Below, piece after piece: positions 20,251 through 31,818 of a stretch of DNA of 64,000 nt. This DNA is from Blepharisma stoltei (taxonomy: Eukaryota > Ciliophora > Heterotrichea > Heterotrichida > Blepharismidae), in the NCBI GenBank assembly GCA_914767885.1, contig CAJZBQ010000010.1:1-64000 (forward strand). The letters are read 5' to 3'. Below the pieces are notes generated by a model, which saw only the letters and a program-made list of their open reading frames with translations, searched no databases and was not told the origin of the DNA. A program made the translations under genes and the position numbers. The first letter of the stretch is position 1. Each line of letters opens with the position of its first letter.

Positions 20251-22906
20251 TTATGCTCTTAACCATTGCATTATAGTTTGGTCATACCCACCAGCACTAA
20301 AAATGCGTCTATCATCATGACTCCACTTCACGTTCATCACATGCTCTGAGTGTCCTCTAAAGGCTTGTGACTTTGCTCCAGCATTATTCGGGAACCCAAA
20401 TATTTCTACCAAACCCCAGTCATTCCCTACAGCTACCATTTCTCCATTGTGGCTTCTATCAACTCTATTCACATGGGTATAATCCACGACCCCTCCAAAA
20501 ATGCCTTGAACTGGCCATCCGAAATGAGTGCTCCAAGTTGCCCAGTTTTCGTCCTGGTACCTGGTGCAGCCATCTGGGACTTGTTGACCAGTGGTAATAT
20601 CCCAGAAAAGCAGCTCATAAGCTCCACAAGTAGAATGCATAGCACTTCCGTCAACGCTCCAGTCAATTGCTGTGATATATGAGGAATGCTTATTAAGCTT
20701 ATGGATCAGCTTATAGTTCTGGGCTACATTGTAAATGTAGACTGCGTTATCATGAGACCCTACTGCAAGTTTGCTGCCGTCTGGGCTGTATCTGATAGCT
20801 TCGCTCCATTCTTTAGGGTCTTTTAAGGTGAATACAACAGTGTCCAAAGCTCTGACTCCTTGTCTGATGGTCACTTTTCCATCATTGTGGGTTACAGCTA
20901 CATGTCCATTTTGAGGGTGTATTGCAATTCCACGTGCTTGTTGATTTGGAGTGGTGGTTGCTAAGGTGCTGGCTCCTGCGCCTGCTTTGCGCTCAACTCC
21001 TCTTGCGTTATCAAGAGTGCCTGAAGAAATGCATTTTCTTTGAGCAGTGTCCCAAGCTTTTACTTTATTGTCGTCTCCTACAGTCACAATGACGTTATTA
21101 TTGCTTGGGTCATTGGCAACGCCCCAGATTTCTCCATCAGAATGGGATTCCATCAGGACTGTGGCGCTTCCGCTTGAGCTGAATTCTTTGATTGAGCCGT
21201 CTCTTAACCCTGCCAAAATATTGCTGCCACTCATATCAAGGGATTTTGGACAAGACCCAGCATTAATTTCTTTGGTTTTCTGGAAATTTTTGTCGAGGAT
21301 GATGATTTTGTTGTCTTTGCCTCCTGAAATGATAGTGTCGTTTACTATAGAAAGAGCGTGGATGCATTGGTTTGGTCCATGGACTTGGACTGTTTTTCTG
21401 AGTTCTCTATCTTGCCAATGATAAAGCATGCCATTTTGGCCACCAGTCACAGCTGTACCATCTCCGAACCATTGGGCAGAAGTCATATTAGTAGCTTCCC
21501 CTTGTGAGCCGAATAATCCTTTATTGTTGGTTAGAGTGCCATTATCTAAAGTCCAGAAATAAATATGTTTAATTCCAGCTGTGCAGAATTTCAGCTCAGT
21601 TTTGCTCCAGCAGACGTCTAAAATTTTGTCTGGACCTCCTTTTTGTTCAGCAACTTTTCGGCCAGTTGAAACTTCCCATACGCTGACGTAGTGATCATTA
21701 TGCATGTCACAGGCTGCTAAATATCGCCCATCAAAGCTGAAGCCTAAGCAGCTGACTGCTCTGCGACCTCTACCCAGTTTTACGTCAACTCTTGGGCCAG
21801 CTTCTGGATTGCTGACACTCCAAACACAAATTTTAGGATTTTGGCCAACTTCTCCAGTAGCGACCAAATCTCTGTTTGTGGTGACTGCAAGGGCTGTTAT
21901 GCCAAGCTATAAAGCCTAAAACTGATTAAATTATATAAAAAATCAAAAAATTCTTACTCCCCCCCCCCCTCCGTGAGCGAACAAAAAAATTTTGTTCGCT
22001 CACGGAGGGGGGTTAATTTTTTTTTTTAAAAAAAAATTTATATATAAATTTTTATAAAAAAAATATTTTTTTCGAAATTTAAAAAAAATCCTAATTTGCA
22101 AAAATTGGGAAGCAAATATTAATTTAATTTGCAAAATTTATGTTTTAAAACGCAATTTGTTTAAAATTAAACAGAATTAGCTCTAGATTTCATTATACTA
22201 ATTATCACTTATATATCAAAATTTTTTTCCATTAAAATTTTTTCTATTAAAAAAATTTTTGTTCACTCACGGAGGGTGGGTTTTTGGTCAAAAAATGGCG
22301 ATTTTTCTAATGGTTTTGTTCGCTCACGGAGGGGGGGGGGGGGGGGGAGTTAGTCAATGTCTTTGCAATTAGATATATATCATCACTGTGGCCATTAGCT
22401 TGCTTTACATTGCCAGCTCCAAAGAATTTTTGGGTGTTGTTAGACTTGTCAAGGACAACACCTAGGGCTGCAGTCATATAGACAACTTGGTTTGGGTTGC
22501 TGGTATAGAACAAGTTTTGTCTAGAATCAAAACATCTGTACCCATAGGCGTACTCAAGCCTCATATTTATGTTTGGTGGCTGGTTTTGGAACGCAGGTGC
22601 GTTAGAAGGCGCTTTAATTGCTCCAAGCCATGGTTTAACAGCTAAAGCTTGTTCTCCTGCTCCAGCTTCTTCCATTTCAAAGAGCCCGACCATTGCTTGG
22701 TTGTCTTCAGGACGCTGCTCTGATCTGTCATAAATTGAGATTTGGTTGCCTTTTTTATCAGTTCTTGTCCCACTGATTTCAATCATCAAATCATGGTCTT
22801 CAGCTGAAGTCTGATTTGCTGAAGGTTTTACCTGAGCTGAGCTGCCTTGGTTGCTAGACCCTGTAGTTGGAGCTTTTGCTTCGTTTTTTGATCCTCCACA
22901 CCCCAT
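20251..22906 (-). CDS. EML-like (HELP + WD40) microtubule-associated protein
   Basis: 725 residues after one IES (21898-22375). MGCGGSKN at the start is a possible N-myristoylation/palmitoylation signal. A HELP-like region follows (RLEYAYGYRCFDSRQNLFY... QVVYMTAALGVVLDK), then [32 protein letters not shown] and about ten WD repeats (VSVWEVSTGRKVAEQ, KVKAWDTAQRKC, IMQWLRA at the end). This order is the EMAP-like (EML) architecture, known to bind microtubules. The N-terminal 100 residues are low complexity. A frame beginning at 21867 uses a TTG and is only the exon after the IES. Confidence 0.9.
21898..22375. mobile_element. TA-bounded IES with a nested CTCCCC-type MITE, 478 bp
   Basis: The only join that restores the EML protein ([13 protein letters not shown]) uses TA at 21898 and TA at 22376. 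The MITE itself (21957-22349, flanked by TTA on both sides, with runs of up to about 18 G) lies about 58 bp and 26 bp inside those limits. Removing only the MITE leaves about 85 bp and stop codons, so the MITE probably jumped into an older short IES. Confidence 0.82.
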
Positions 22907-23206
22907 GTTATTTATTATAAGTTATCGTATAACTGCCATGATGTATGGGAAATTTGACGAATAAATCGCGAGAAGTGTAACGGACTTGTGAAGGAATAAT
23001 GTACAAATATGTGGATTTAGCAAGAGTGCTCACTCTGTTTATATGATAATAATTTCTTATAAAGAATTTTGAATATTTAAATACAATTAAAATTAATTAT
23101 TATATGGAGAGTTAGTAATTTAGTATCATTGAAATATTGTGCAGCTTTATTAGATAACGTTTATAATTATAATTTTAGTATTTTTTACCCTGTTATGCTT
23201 AAAAGT

Positions 23207-26200
23207 TTAAACTCTACACACGTATGAGCTGGCTTGGGTGACATATCGTACCCATCTGTATGGGGAAGGGACTTTTCCTTGGTCTGCTATCCTCAAATAT
23301 TTCACTTGCATATTTGATGCGTTATACATGGGGATTTCAAAGGCTAACGGGGATTGCTTAAATTATAGTAAAAGGTAGTTTTTAGTGAACAATGACAGAG
23401 GAATTCTGTAAACTAAGCGAAGCGGTATCTTTGTAAACTATCAAGGCAGAAACTCAAAAATTTATTTTATATTGAATTTAACGGTAATTTTTTAAAAAAA
23501 ATTCGGAAAAATCTAAATTATCAAAAGAGGATGTTTGCTAAACTAAGTCAGAACAGCCTTTTAAAAGAAACATAAGCAAAGTATTTTACCAAATTCTAGA
23601 GAAGATAATTTAAATAAATTATGGATGTGGAACCTGCAATTTTTAATAAAAGCTTACTCAGTTATTGACTTAAATTCCAGATAGAGTAGTTATCCGAATT
23701 ACGTTGAGCTACATTTTTATGAATTTTACTATATTTATGCCTTTTTTGTGAGATAATTTTAAAATATATAACTAACCTCTATATATATTGACTGCTAACT
23801 AAATATTTGGAAAAATATAAACATATAAATAAGATAAATTCAACATGATTTTTGCGTGAATTTATCACAACTACTATACACTTTAACGCCATTCAAAAAT
23901 ATCAAAAAATCTTAAATAAATTACTTAAGGAGGACTTAATTAACTTTCGTTGCTAGGTTCTTTTCGAATTATTGGTAAAAACCCACTATAAATCCCGACT
24001 AGGAGAGACGTAAAAAAAAATTATTTTTATAATAATTTTACTATATTTCAAAAGGAATAATCTATAAATAGCCAAACTAACTAAAATTATCCACTTTTAA
24101 GTCTTACATAAAGGCTTTCTTAACGTTTTGTTCCACTGTGCAATAAGAGCTACTGGAAGTAAATAGCATAGTTTTTCAAGATCCTCTTCATTACTTGCAC
24201 CAAAACCTTTTTTAAACATCATAAAAAAATTTTAAAAATAAATTTTTTACATCTCTCCTAGTCAGCATTTTTAGTGGATTTTTACCAATAATTCTTAAAG
24301 GACCTAACAAACAAATTTAATTAAGTCCTCTTTAAGTAAAATTATTATAAAAATAATTTTTTTTTACGTATCTCCTAGTCGGGATTTATAGTGGGTTTTT
24401 ACCAATAATTCGAAAAGAACCTAGCAACGAAAGTTAATTAAGTCCTCCTTAAGTAATTTATTTAAGATTTTTTGATATTTTGAATGGCGTCAAAGTGTAT
24501 AGTAGTTGTGATAAATTCACGCAAAAATCATGTTGAATTTATCTTATTTATATGTTTATATTTTCCAAATATTTAGTTAGCAGCCAGCATATATAGAGGT
24601 TAGTTATATATTTTAAAATTATCTCACAAAAAAGGCATAAATATAGTAAAATTCATAAAATGTAGCTCAACGTAATTCGGATAACTACTCTATCTGGAAT
24701 TTAAGTCAATAACTGAGTAAGCTTTTATTAAAAATTGCAGGTTCCACATCCATAATTTATTTAAATTATCTTCTCTAGAATTTGGAAAAAAAAAACTTTG
24801 CTTATGTTTCTTTTTAAAAGGCTGTTCTGACTTAGTTTAGCAAACGCCCTCTTTCGATAATTTAGATATTTCCGAATTTTTTTTTTTAAAAAATTACCGT
24901 TAAATTCAATATAGAATTAAATTTTTGAGTTTCTGCCTTGATAGTTTACAAAGATACCGCTTTGCTTAGTTTACAGAATTCCTCTGTCATTGTTCTCTAA
25001 AAACTACCTTTTACTATAATTTAAGTAATCCCCGCTAGCCGATTTCAAATTGCATTGAAATAGGGCCTATTTCTTTTGATGAAGCAGAGGCACTTAAGCT
25101 GATTTTAGCTTTGATAGCATGCTCAGCGTTTCCAGGGAATTTTTTAATATTTCATTCAGCGAGCTTTTCTTGGTCTCTATATTCTGATTGCTGTCCGCTG
25201 AGTCCTTTTGGCATTTCAAACATGACGGATGTTGTCGTCTTAGGCAAGTTAAATTTCACTGATACATTTGACCCGAATTGGCTTTCTGGGAAGCATGATT
25301 TAATTTTTACCAAAATCTCCACTTTATAAGGCGTTAAATTTTCCACGAATGGGAAAATCCTAAACGGGGTCTGATAGTCTCCTCTGATTCTGTAGTTCAT
25401 TGCAATGAATTCTCCATCAGGAGGATTAATTGTCAGAATCTTAAATTCATTAAATTCACTTGAGCTTACACATTCGTGGAAATTACAATCATCTAGCACG
25501 ACGCTCCCATAATTTCCGCTTCCTCTTCCAATAACTAAATCTTCATTTAATGCTAGCCTGAGCTGAGGATTTCCATATAAATATACAATTTACCTTTAGT
25601 TGCCCATTATTTCTGTTATAATTTTTTCATTTTGCTATGGGAAATTAAAAGGAAAAGGTTATATGATTTCATCTGAATGCATCCGTCTATTGACGAATTC
25701 AATATATATCCATTAGAATTGAACAGTACTGACACTTTTTCTAAAATATCCACAAAAATCTCATTCTTTTGCTTCTTCGAAAGTGGCTTCTGAGCTGCAA
25801 TATGAGGGACTGTATTAGAAAAAGGGTTCGACTTAAGTAAAGATGTAGACTGGTCTATTGCAACTGGATCGTTCACGATAAAAGGCCTGACTTGTTCAGC
25901 TGAAGTACTCTGAGGGTACCCATAGTCAATTATTTCATCAATTATCTCATATACCAGCACAAAATTTTTTCTTATGCTTTCTTCAGTCAAAATTCCACAG
26001 AAGTCTTTAATTACTGTGACTAGCCTATAAAGCAAGTCAAATGCATATGATGGGGATACGTTGTGAAGGGTCGTAACGACTAGGTAAAGCCCATTTCTTT
26101 TTATGTGGAGAAAATTAATTCCTTCAATGTTAAATGCTGGGGGTGGGTCGCCTTTCCAAAACTTTGCTTTCCTGAAGAATATTTCATTGGTTCCACGGGC

Positions 26201-26272
26201 GAGATCGCCTCGAAAATCACGAGTAATTATGGTATCACCTCTTGCTGAAAGAATAAAAAGCTGAGAAAGCAT
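23207..26272 (-). CDS. AP4M1: AP-4 complex medium (mu) subunit
   Basis: 425 residues after removing an 80-bp IES (25582-25661) and a 1.7-kb foldback element (23342-25049 including one repeat copy). The longin half starts MLSQLFILSARGDTIITRDFRGD, which is closer to mu-4 than to mu-1/2/3, and continues GLYLVVTTLHNVSP and YEIIDEIIDYGYPQ. The mu-homology half contains LDDCNFHECV, ILTINPPDGEFIAMNYRI, VKFNLPKTTTSVMFEMP and the C-terminus FEIPMYNASNMQVKYLRIA...PYRWVRYVTQASSYVCRV. AP-4 is a non-clathrin adaptor at the trans-Golgi network; the mu subunit reads YxxO-type signals. The last exon lies entirely beyond the foldback element, so the gene cannot work without its removal. Confidence 0.93.
23342..25040. 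mobile_element. 1.7-kb foldback element with ~700-bp inverted repeats and 9-bp target duplication
   Basis: Left arm (23342 to about 24045) and right arm (about 24345-25040) are near-identical inverted copies; outer ends are GGCTAACGGGGATTGCTTAA and GGCTAGCGGGGATTACTTAA. A further partial arm copy lies at about 24236-24350. Both sides carry GATTTCAAA (23333-23341, 25041-25049). No long reading frame inside. Long TIRs plus a 9-bp duplication fit a non-autonomous Mutator-like or foldback transposon (inference). Confidence 0.9.
25582..25661 (-). other. Short TA-bounded IES, 80 bp, in AP4M1
   Basis: Excision restores IQMKSYLYGNPQLRLALNED. Read on the minus strand it starts TATAACCTTTTCCTTTTAAT, then TTCCCAT, and ends ACTAAAGGTAAATTG, homologous to the two kinase IESs. 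Confidence 0.87.
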
Positions 26273-26316
26273 TTATTCTAACACAATTTTGATGTATTTC
26301 ATAATAGGGATGCTAA

Positions 26317-26593
26317 CTCACCCACGTGAGCGAGCAAAACCATTGGAAAAATCCTTATGCTTTGGTAAAAACCCACCCTCCGTGAGTGAACAAAAAGTTT
26401 TGATATATAAGTGATAATTAGTATTATGAAATCTGGAGCTAATTCTGTTTAATTATAAAAGTTTGCATTTTTAAACATAAATTTTAGAAATTAATTCAAT
26501 ATTAGCTTAAAATTGGGATTTTTTTAAATTTTTAATAAAATATTAACATCTCATAAACAACAAAATTTTTTTGTTCGCTCACTGAAGGGGGAG
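26317..26593. mobile_element. CTCCCC-type MITE, intergenic
   Basis: Left end TAA|CTCACCCACGTGAGCGAGCA, right end TTCGCTCACTGAAGGGGGAG|TGA. AT-rich core shared with the other copies. Lies between AP4M1 and the pseudokinase-like gene. The rest of the 26273-26871 gap is AT-rich with nothing recognised. Confidence 0.8.
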
Positions 26594-26871
26594 TGATAAA
26601 ATTCAGATTATTTATAAATCATAATTAGAGCTATTTTAATGAAACTTTTAAAAAATTTTGCGCTAATTTTTAAAGGTTCAGGTTTATTAGTTACTAAAGC
26701 TGACTTATTTATTTTCTATTAAATTATTTATATGTATTTTCATGCAATTTTATCTAAATTCATTTTACAGCAATAAGCCAAATTTACACAAAGCTTAAAA
26801 ATAAAAGATAATCATTAGATAAATTTCAGGAAAATCCCATTTAAGAACATTAATGAATATCAGTTGCAAAT

Positions 26872-28617
26872 ATGGAGACAATAAATCGTATCTGGATAGA
26901 ACTTGAGAGCCAAAAGTATCAAAAACTTTACACCCCACTTGAAGAAGAAATAATAATCCCTAACCCTTTTTCTCAAAACGAATATATCCTGACTCACTCA
27001 TTTGTGCACTCAAACAATAACTTTATAGCAAAAGATCTAGATGGATACATTTTTCACATAAAAATTTTTTCTTGTTCTTCTTATGAAGATCTGAAGTTAA
27101 TTCACCTTAATCTTAAGATTATCCGAGAGCATACTGAAAGTCTAAACTTAGTGCAGATAGTGGACGTATTTGAATACAAGGAGAGAAACTCATGGATCGT
27201 CATTTGTGTATTAGAAATGCTGGATGGGCTCACTATAGAACAATTTAGAGAGCTTGTGGATGAGCTGAATTTATTAGATAAGCTGTCTAAAGAGTTTTGT
27301 ATTTCTATATTTTTAAAAATTATAGAATTGATTGAAGAATCGCATAATAGAGGAGTCTTAATAGGCAATCTTATGCCAAATACAATTTATATTTATAGAG
27401 ATTATGAAGAGGAAGGATTCGCTTCATATAAAATAAAGGTTGCTGTTACAACAAAAGAGCCGAGCAAATCTTCAAAATTTTTGCATCTTTATTATCCTGA
27501 AAATAAAAAAAAGCAACTTAAATATAAAATTTGGGGAGCTGGGATTTCTTTATATAATTTAATTGGGCAGAAAAATCTTAGCGAAATCTCATATCAAGAA
27601 ATAGAAGAGAGTGCTAATCCAGATTTACCTCTGAGGTTTAAGGACAATGCTTTAATATCTCTTCTCACAAAATGCCTAAAAGGTGACATCTCACAATCCA
27701 TTTTTCAAGATCCCTTTATTACTTCCTGAAAATATCTATTCGAAAACGACCAATCTTTAATGCAAAAAATTCAAGTCAGCGAAATGCCTGTGCTTGCTTC
27801 CGGTCTATCATTTGAGCTTGACCTCAGCAAAGAAAAATGCACCAAAAGAATCTTAGAGCTTGCCCTTGAAAATACTTCAGAAGTCGCTCTATATCTCAAA
27901 GAAAAAGAAACAATTTGCACTTTTATCAAAACCAGCATCCATCTCTGTTTAAGTTCGTACTCGAATCATCTTATTACACCTTTACTTGTCATTTTATATA
28001 GAAAAATTGAAAGCAAAAAGCTAAAAAAATGGCTCGTAAAGTCAGGTTTTTATTCCTTAATTCAATCTCCTATGATTTTTTTAGCAAATATTAATTTACT
28101 TTGCAATTTTTCTAGTAAATTTTTAAAAAAAAATACATTGACTTTGCTTCAAATTTTTGCAGACAATGGATTTTTAGATATGGCATTTGAGGTGGATTCT
28201 AGAGGAGGTGGGGGAGAGCTGCATGATTTTCTGGACTCAACTTTGCCATATTATGGGCCAAATGCTATAAACCTTATAGAAAATGCTTATAATTCAGCAA
28301 AAACGACAACTCCATTGAAAGCATTGAAACTCAAAGCTATGCAGAGGCTTAGTGAGGTACCTTATCATTTTAGAATTGAGCACTGTCAAGTGACATTGAA
28401 TTTCATTAATAAAATGATTTCTGCAAAGTCTAAATTTCACAGAGCAAAAGGTATTTCTATTGATTTGCTTGATATCATTATAGATATCTTTATTGAAACT
28501 TTAGTTTTTCATGATCAAATCCAAGATCATTATAACAGAGGAACTTGCATATGGTCATGAATAAAACCCCATCCTCTCTATACCAAACTATATAATTTGA
28601 TAATAAGAAATATATAA
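26872..28617 (+). CDS. Pseudokinase-like protein with a helical C-terminal half
   Basis: 581 residues, uninterrupted, with TGA read as Trp at 27727-27729 and 28558-28560. Residues about 40-280 look like a degenerate kinase fold. A beta-3-like lysine is in GYIFHIKIFSC and a helix-C/hinge region contains VLEMLDGLTIEQF. The catalytic loop is SHNRGVLIGNLMPNTIYI in place of HRDLKPxNI, so the HRD aspartate is missing, and no DFG follows (KIKVAVTT). A GAGISLYNLIG segment resembles domain IX. Residues about 300-580 are all-helical and could form ARM/HEAT-like repeats. Catalysis is unlikely; a scaffold role is inference. It could also be an unrelated ciliate-specific family. Confidence 0.75.
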
Positions 28618-29130
28618 GAGATATCGAAGTATTTTCGCTCTTACTCTATAAAACGATTTATGGCTTAATTACACATAATGCAAAAATTTTATAGGGAAGA
28701 AATTTTTAGACTAATAAATAAGAGGGTTAATAGAGAAATACGCTGGATTTTGCTTCCTAATTGCATTTAATATTAATTCAGCAGAATTTTGCTTTAAAAT
28801 CGATAAATAAAAATAATTAATTCAAGCATAATGATATATTTTAGACACATGCAAATTTTAGCATTGATAGCGCTAAATTAATGCATTTTGACAGATTTCA
28901 TCTGTTTAAATAGCTTATTTTACCTATAAAAAATTTAAAATCTCATTTAAATTTAATACAGAAATACGAGCAAAACTTGCAAACATATAAAAGTTTTGTA
29001 TATTTTAGAGATATGAAATAAAGTATTAAATATATATGTAAAAATGCTATAAATCGTGTTTTACAAGAGAAAAAGTGCAAACATTGAAATAAATCTAATG
29101 TTTCTTATTTTCAAGACTAGATAGTTCGCC
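28618..29130. other. AT-rich intergenic stretch
   Basis: About 510 bp, very AT-rich, with no reading frame, element end or palindrome that I recognise. Confidence 0.6.
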
Positions 29131-30021
29131 ATGAGGGGTGGGTTTCATGCTTGACCGTGCATAAGCCACTCAAAATCAGAAAAGTTATCTTTTAAAGCAA
29201 AAAATCCTATATTAGTTACCTGCTGTGAATGCCAAAATGTTGCATTATGCACTGTTTGCCGGGCTGTAAAGCATTCAGGCCACAGTAAAAGTCAAATGTT
29301 TTTGCATTATTATCAAGAAATTACTAGATGCAATTGCAAAGATGAGCATAAAGATTATGAATTAGGTGGAATACGCTTTATCCTTCCTAAATTCAGCCAA
29401 AATTTTGCTTTTAAGCTGCAAAATGACAGTATCCAAGAATCGAATATTTTTGAAGGAGACGGAGAAACACGTATAACCACTGAAAATTCTATATCATTGG
29501 CCCAACAGTCTGCAAATCAAGATATTCATGCCTATTTCGAAGTAAAAATATACAAAGCAGGGTCTCTCGAAGATATTACTATAGGACTTGAAGGGACAGG
29601 AATTTCATATTGTGGAAACACAGGAGGGATTTATTTAAATGCATTAAAAGTAGAAACTGGCCCTAGGTTTGGATCGTATGATACAATTGGGATGGGACTT
29701 ACAATGACCTCTAAAGTTTTTATTTCTTATAATGGAGTTGTTATATATCCTTTAATTGACTCAGAAATAAAAAGAGAAATAAAGCCATTTGTAGTAGCCA
29801 AAGGGGATAAGTGGAAAATTGAAATAAAATTTGACGAATGGATGCTGAAAAGCACAGGTGCTTCAATGCTAAGGGGAGAAATTCTGATGTCAAGCCAAGA
29901 AATAATTCAAAAATTAAACAAAAGGATCAAAGAAGTCAAGAAAAAGGAAAAAAATGATTGCAGAGAATTGACTGATAAATTTCAATTTTTAAGAGAAGAA
30001 ATAGAAAGAACTATAAGGTAA
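29131..30021 (+). CDS. Zinc-binding (UBR-box-like) + SPRY-like domain protein
   Basis: 296 residues starting at ATG 29131 (MRGGFHAWPCISHSKSEK, Trp by TGA). The shorter frame from 29296 would cut off the Cys cluster. Residues about 30-75 carry CCECQNVALCTVCRAVKHSGHSKSQ and then CNCKDEH. The spacing CxxC...CxxC....HxGH...CxC recalls a UBR box or B-box. Residues about 110-240 resemble a SPRY domain (AYFEVKIYKAGSLEDITIGL, GPRFGSYDTIGMGL, KVFISYNGVVIYPL). A basic coiled coil ends the protein (KRIKEVKKKEKNDC). A ubiquitin-related recognition role is plausible but unproven. Confidence 0.78.
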
Positions 30022-30183
30022 TAATTAATTGGTGATAAAAAATCAATACAAGTAATAATGAAATACTTATGCTAAGAACATAATTTAAATTGAAATAATA
30101 GACAACAAATAATTAATCCTATTGATTATCAATAAAATATTTTTATGATTCATGTTATCTATTGAGTTTAAATAAATGTGATC

Positions 30184-30850
30184 TTAAACTTAAACTTATA
30201 GGGAGGCGTCTGCCATATTGGTTACGCAGTCACCAAGGACCTACCCATACGGGTGGTTCATCCGCTTTGCGCCGTCTTCAGCTTCGCCTTGATCGAATTG
30301 GGGCAATGAATCGCTGGGCAAGTGTTCAGCTCTGACACCACCTTTCTTCTTCTTCAGCGCCTGATGCCATGGCACCCCTGAAGTGTAGTTCTGCTTCGGA
30401 CGTCTCCTCCTCCCCTTTCGGGTCCAGTGTTGAGTGGGCGGACTATGGACTTCTGCGGCTGCTGCATGTGTCACGAGGTTGACCATCCAAAAATTCCAAA
30501 AAATGGAATTTCTGTTCGGCCTTTCGGCAAAAAGGAAAATCTGGATCCGGGACGTAACGCCCGGTTTCACGCTAGGCAGTTGCCCGATTGGTCTGGGTAT
30601 TACCTGCAGACTCCGCTGGGCTTGCCCTTTCCAAATCCAAACCCTCCTTACCCTCGAGGTAAAACCCAACCTTGAAATCGACTGAGGGCTAGGCTCTGTT
30701 CATTACCAGAATTGCTTACCTAGCATTGCTGTCCATTTCTGGATTGGTAAAACCTTGCCGGATATAATTAAAATATGTGTCGAGGCTGCATGGCCGGGAG
30801 GCCATGCCCAGACGAAGACGCCATATTTTAATTATTAAATAAATGTGATC
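30184..30850 (-). mobile_element. SINE-like retroposon, intergenic, 667 bp with one repeat copy
   Basis: Flanked by a perfect 16-bp direct repeat TTAAATAAATGTGATC (30168-30183, 30835-30850). GC-rich. The left end has the tail motif TTAAACTTAAACTTATAGGG; the right end is GACGCCATATTTTAATTA. It shares GGTTACGCAGTCACCAAGGA, TGTTGAGTGGGCGGACTATG and GACGTAACGCCCGGTTTCAC with copies at 48814 and 55427. The 80-140-codon frames inside it are chance frames of GC-rich DNA. Confidence 0.85.
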
Positions 30851-30889
30851 ATATTTTGAATTGTTAGATATAATTTATTCTAATCTGAT

Positions 30890-31692
30890 ATGAACAATCG
30901 ACCAGCACAAGACCAGCTGCAACAAGCAGAACAAAGGAATCTCGAAGCTCTAGGAAACATCCTACGGGTTGCAAAAGAAACTGAAGAAATCGGCAACGCA
31001 ACCAGTAAAGAACTTTACATACAAGAGCAGCAAATTGATAGAATCGGCAACAAGTCGAATACAATATCTTCAAATCTCGATAAATCTGGAAAAATCGTCA
31101 AAAGCATGGGAAGCTTCATGGGCAGAGTAAAAGGCTGGTTCTCTAAAAATTCAAAAGAAAAGGAACCAGAAATTCAATACCCTAATAATGAACCAATACC
31201 ACAGCAAAATAATAGAAGTTTAAGAAATCAAGAGCCAGTTCTGGTGGTTCAACCGAAAAAACAGGTGGGATATAATGAAAAAGAAGATGAGCTTCTTGAT
31301 GAAATAAGCCAATCCGTTGCAAATACGTTAATTTCCGCAAATTCCATTTCTGACGCCCTTGATAGGCAGAATAAGAAACTTGATGTCATACACGAGATAT
31401 TCTAATTGCCCGAGGATGGCGCTATCTTGCGCCATCCTCGGGCAATTTAAAAAATGGCCCCACACCGGGAATCGAACCCACGTGTGGGGCCATTTTTGGT
31501 GCGTGGAAGTCGATGTTCTCCACTAACCAAAAATGGCCCCACACGTGGGTTCAATTCCCCGGTGTGGGGGCCATTTTTGAATTGCCCGAGGATGGTGCAA
31601 GATAGCGCCATCCTCGGACAATTACTATAACTGATAGAAACAATAAAAAACTGGAAAACCTGAATGAAAAAACTTTAATGCTTTTAAGATAG
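30890..31692 (+). CDS. SNAP-25-like Qbc-SNARE
   Basis: 190 residues after removal of the IES 31398-31627. The first SNARE helix (Qb) covers about residues 8-65: EQRNLEALGNILRVAKETEE... IQEQQIDRIGNKSNTISSNLDKSGK. A basic linker with KGWFSKNSKEKE follows. The second helix (Qc) is DELLDEISQSVANTLISANSISDALDRQNKKLDVIHEI-TDRNNKKLENLNEKTLMLLR, where the hyphen is the IES junction. With the IES present the frame ends prematurely at IHEIF, halfway through the Qc helix. No palmitoylation cysteines in the linker. Two SNARE motifs without a TM is the SNAP-25/29 arrangement; it would pair with a syntaxin and a VAMP in membrane fusion. Confidence 0.86.
31398..31627. mobile_element. Palindromic, tRNA-T-arm-like IES in the SNARE gene, 230 bp
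   Basis: Terminal inverted repeat TATTCTAATTG / TATAGTAATTG. Next inside is a 40-bp self-complementary hairpin (TTGCCCGAGGATGGCGC...) at each side. Innermost are inverted copies of AAAATGGCCCCACACCGGGA, then ATCGAACCCACGTG. The latter read in reverse as a tRNA 3' half: GGTTCGAT T-loop, paired acceptor strand, then CCA. TA-bounded excision restores IHEI-TDRNNKKL. Confidence 0.88.
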
Positions 31693-31818
31693 AATTTATT
31701 ATTAAATTTGAAAGAGTTCTATTTACTATAATAAAATATAAAAAAGCCGATAAATTATAAAACCCCTATAGATTTTTTTATATATAGTGATAAATTAGTT
31801 TCTTTAAAAATATGATAA

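Noticed and set aside
20367-21919. Plus-strand frames of 70-120 codons
   Set aside because: Antisense shadows of the WD40 gene.
23342-25040. Possible transposase gene in the foldback element
   Set aside because: No frame longer than a few tens of codons in either strand even with TGA as sense.
30241-30685. Several overlapping 80-140-codon frames on both strands
   Set aside because: All inside the retroposon at 30184-30850; none resembles a protein and they overlap one another.
31452-31590. Genuine tRNA gene
   Set aside because: Only T-arm and acceptor-like parts are present, in inverted duplicate; no anticodon arm or D-arm pairing was found.
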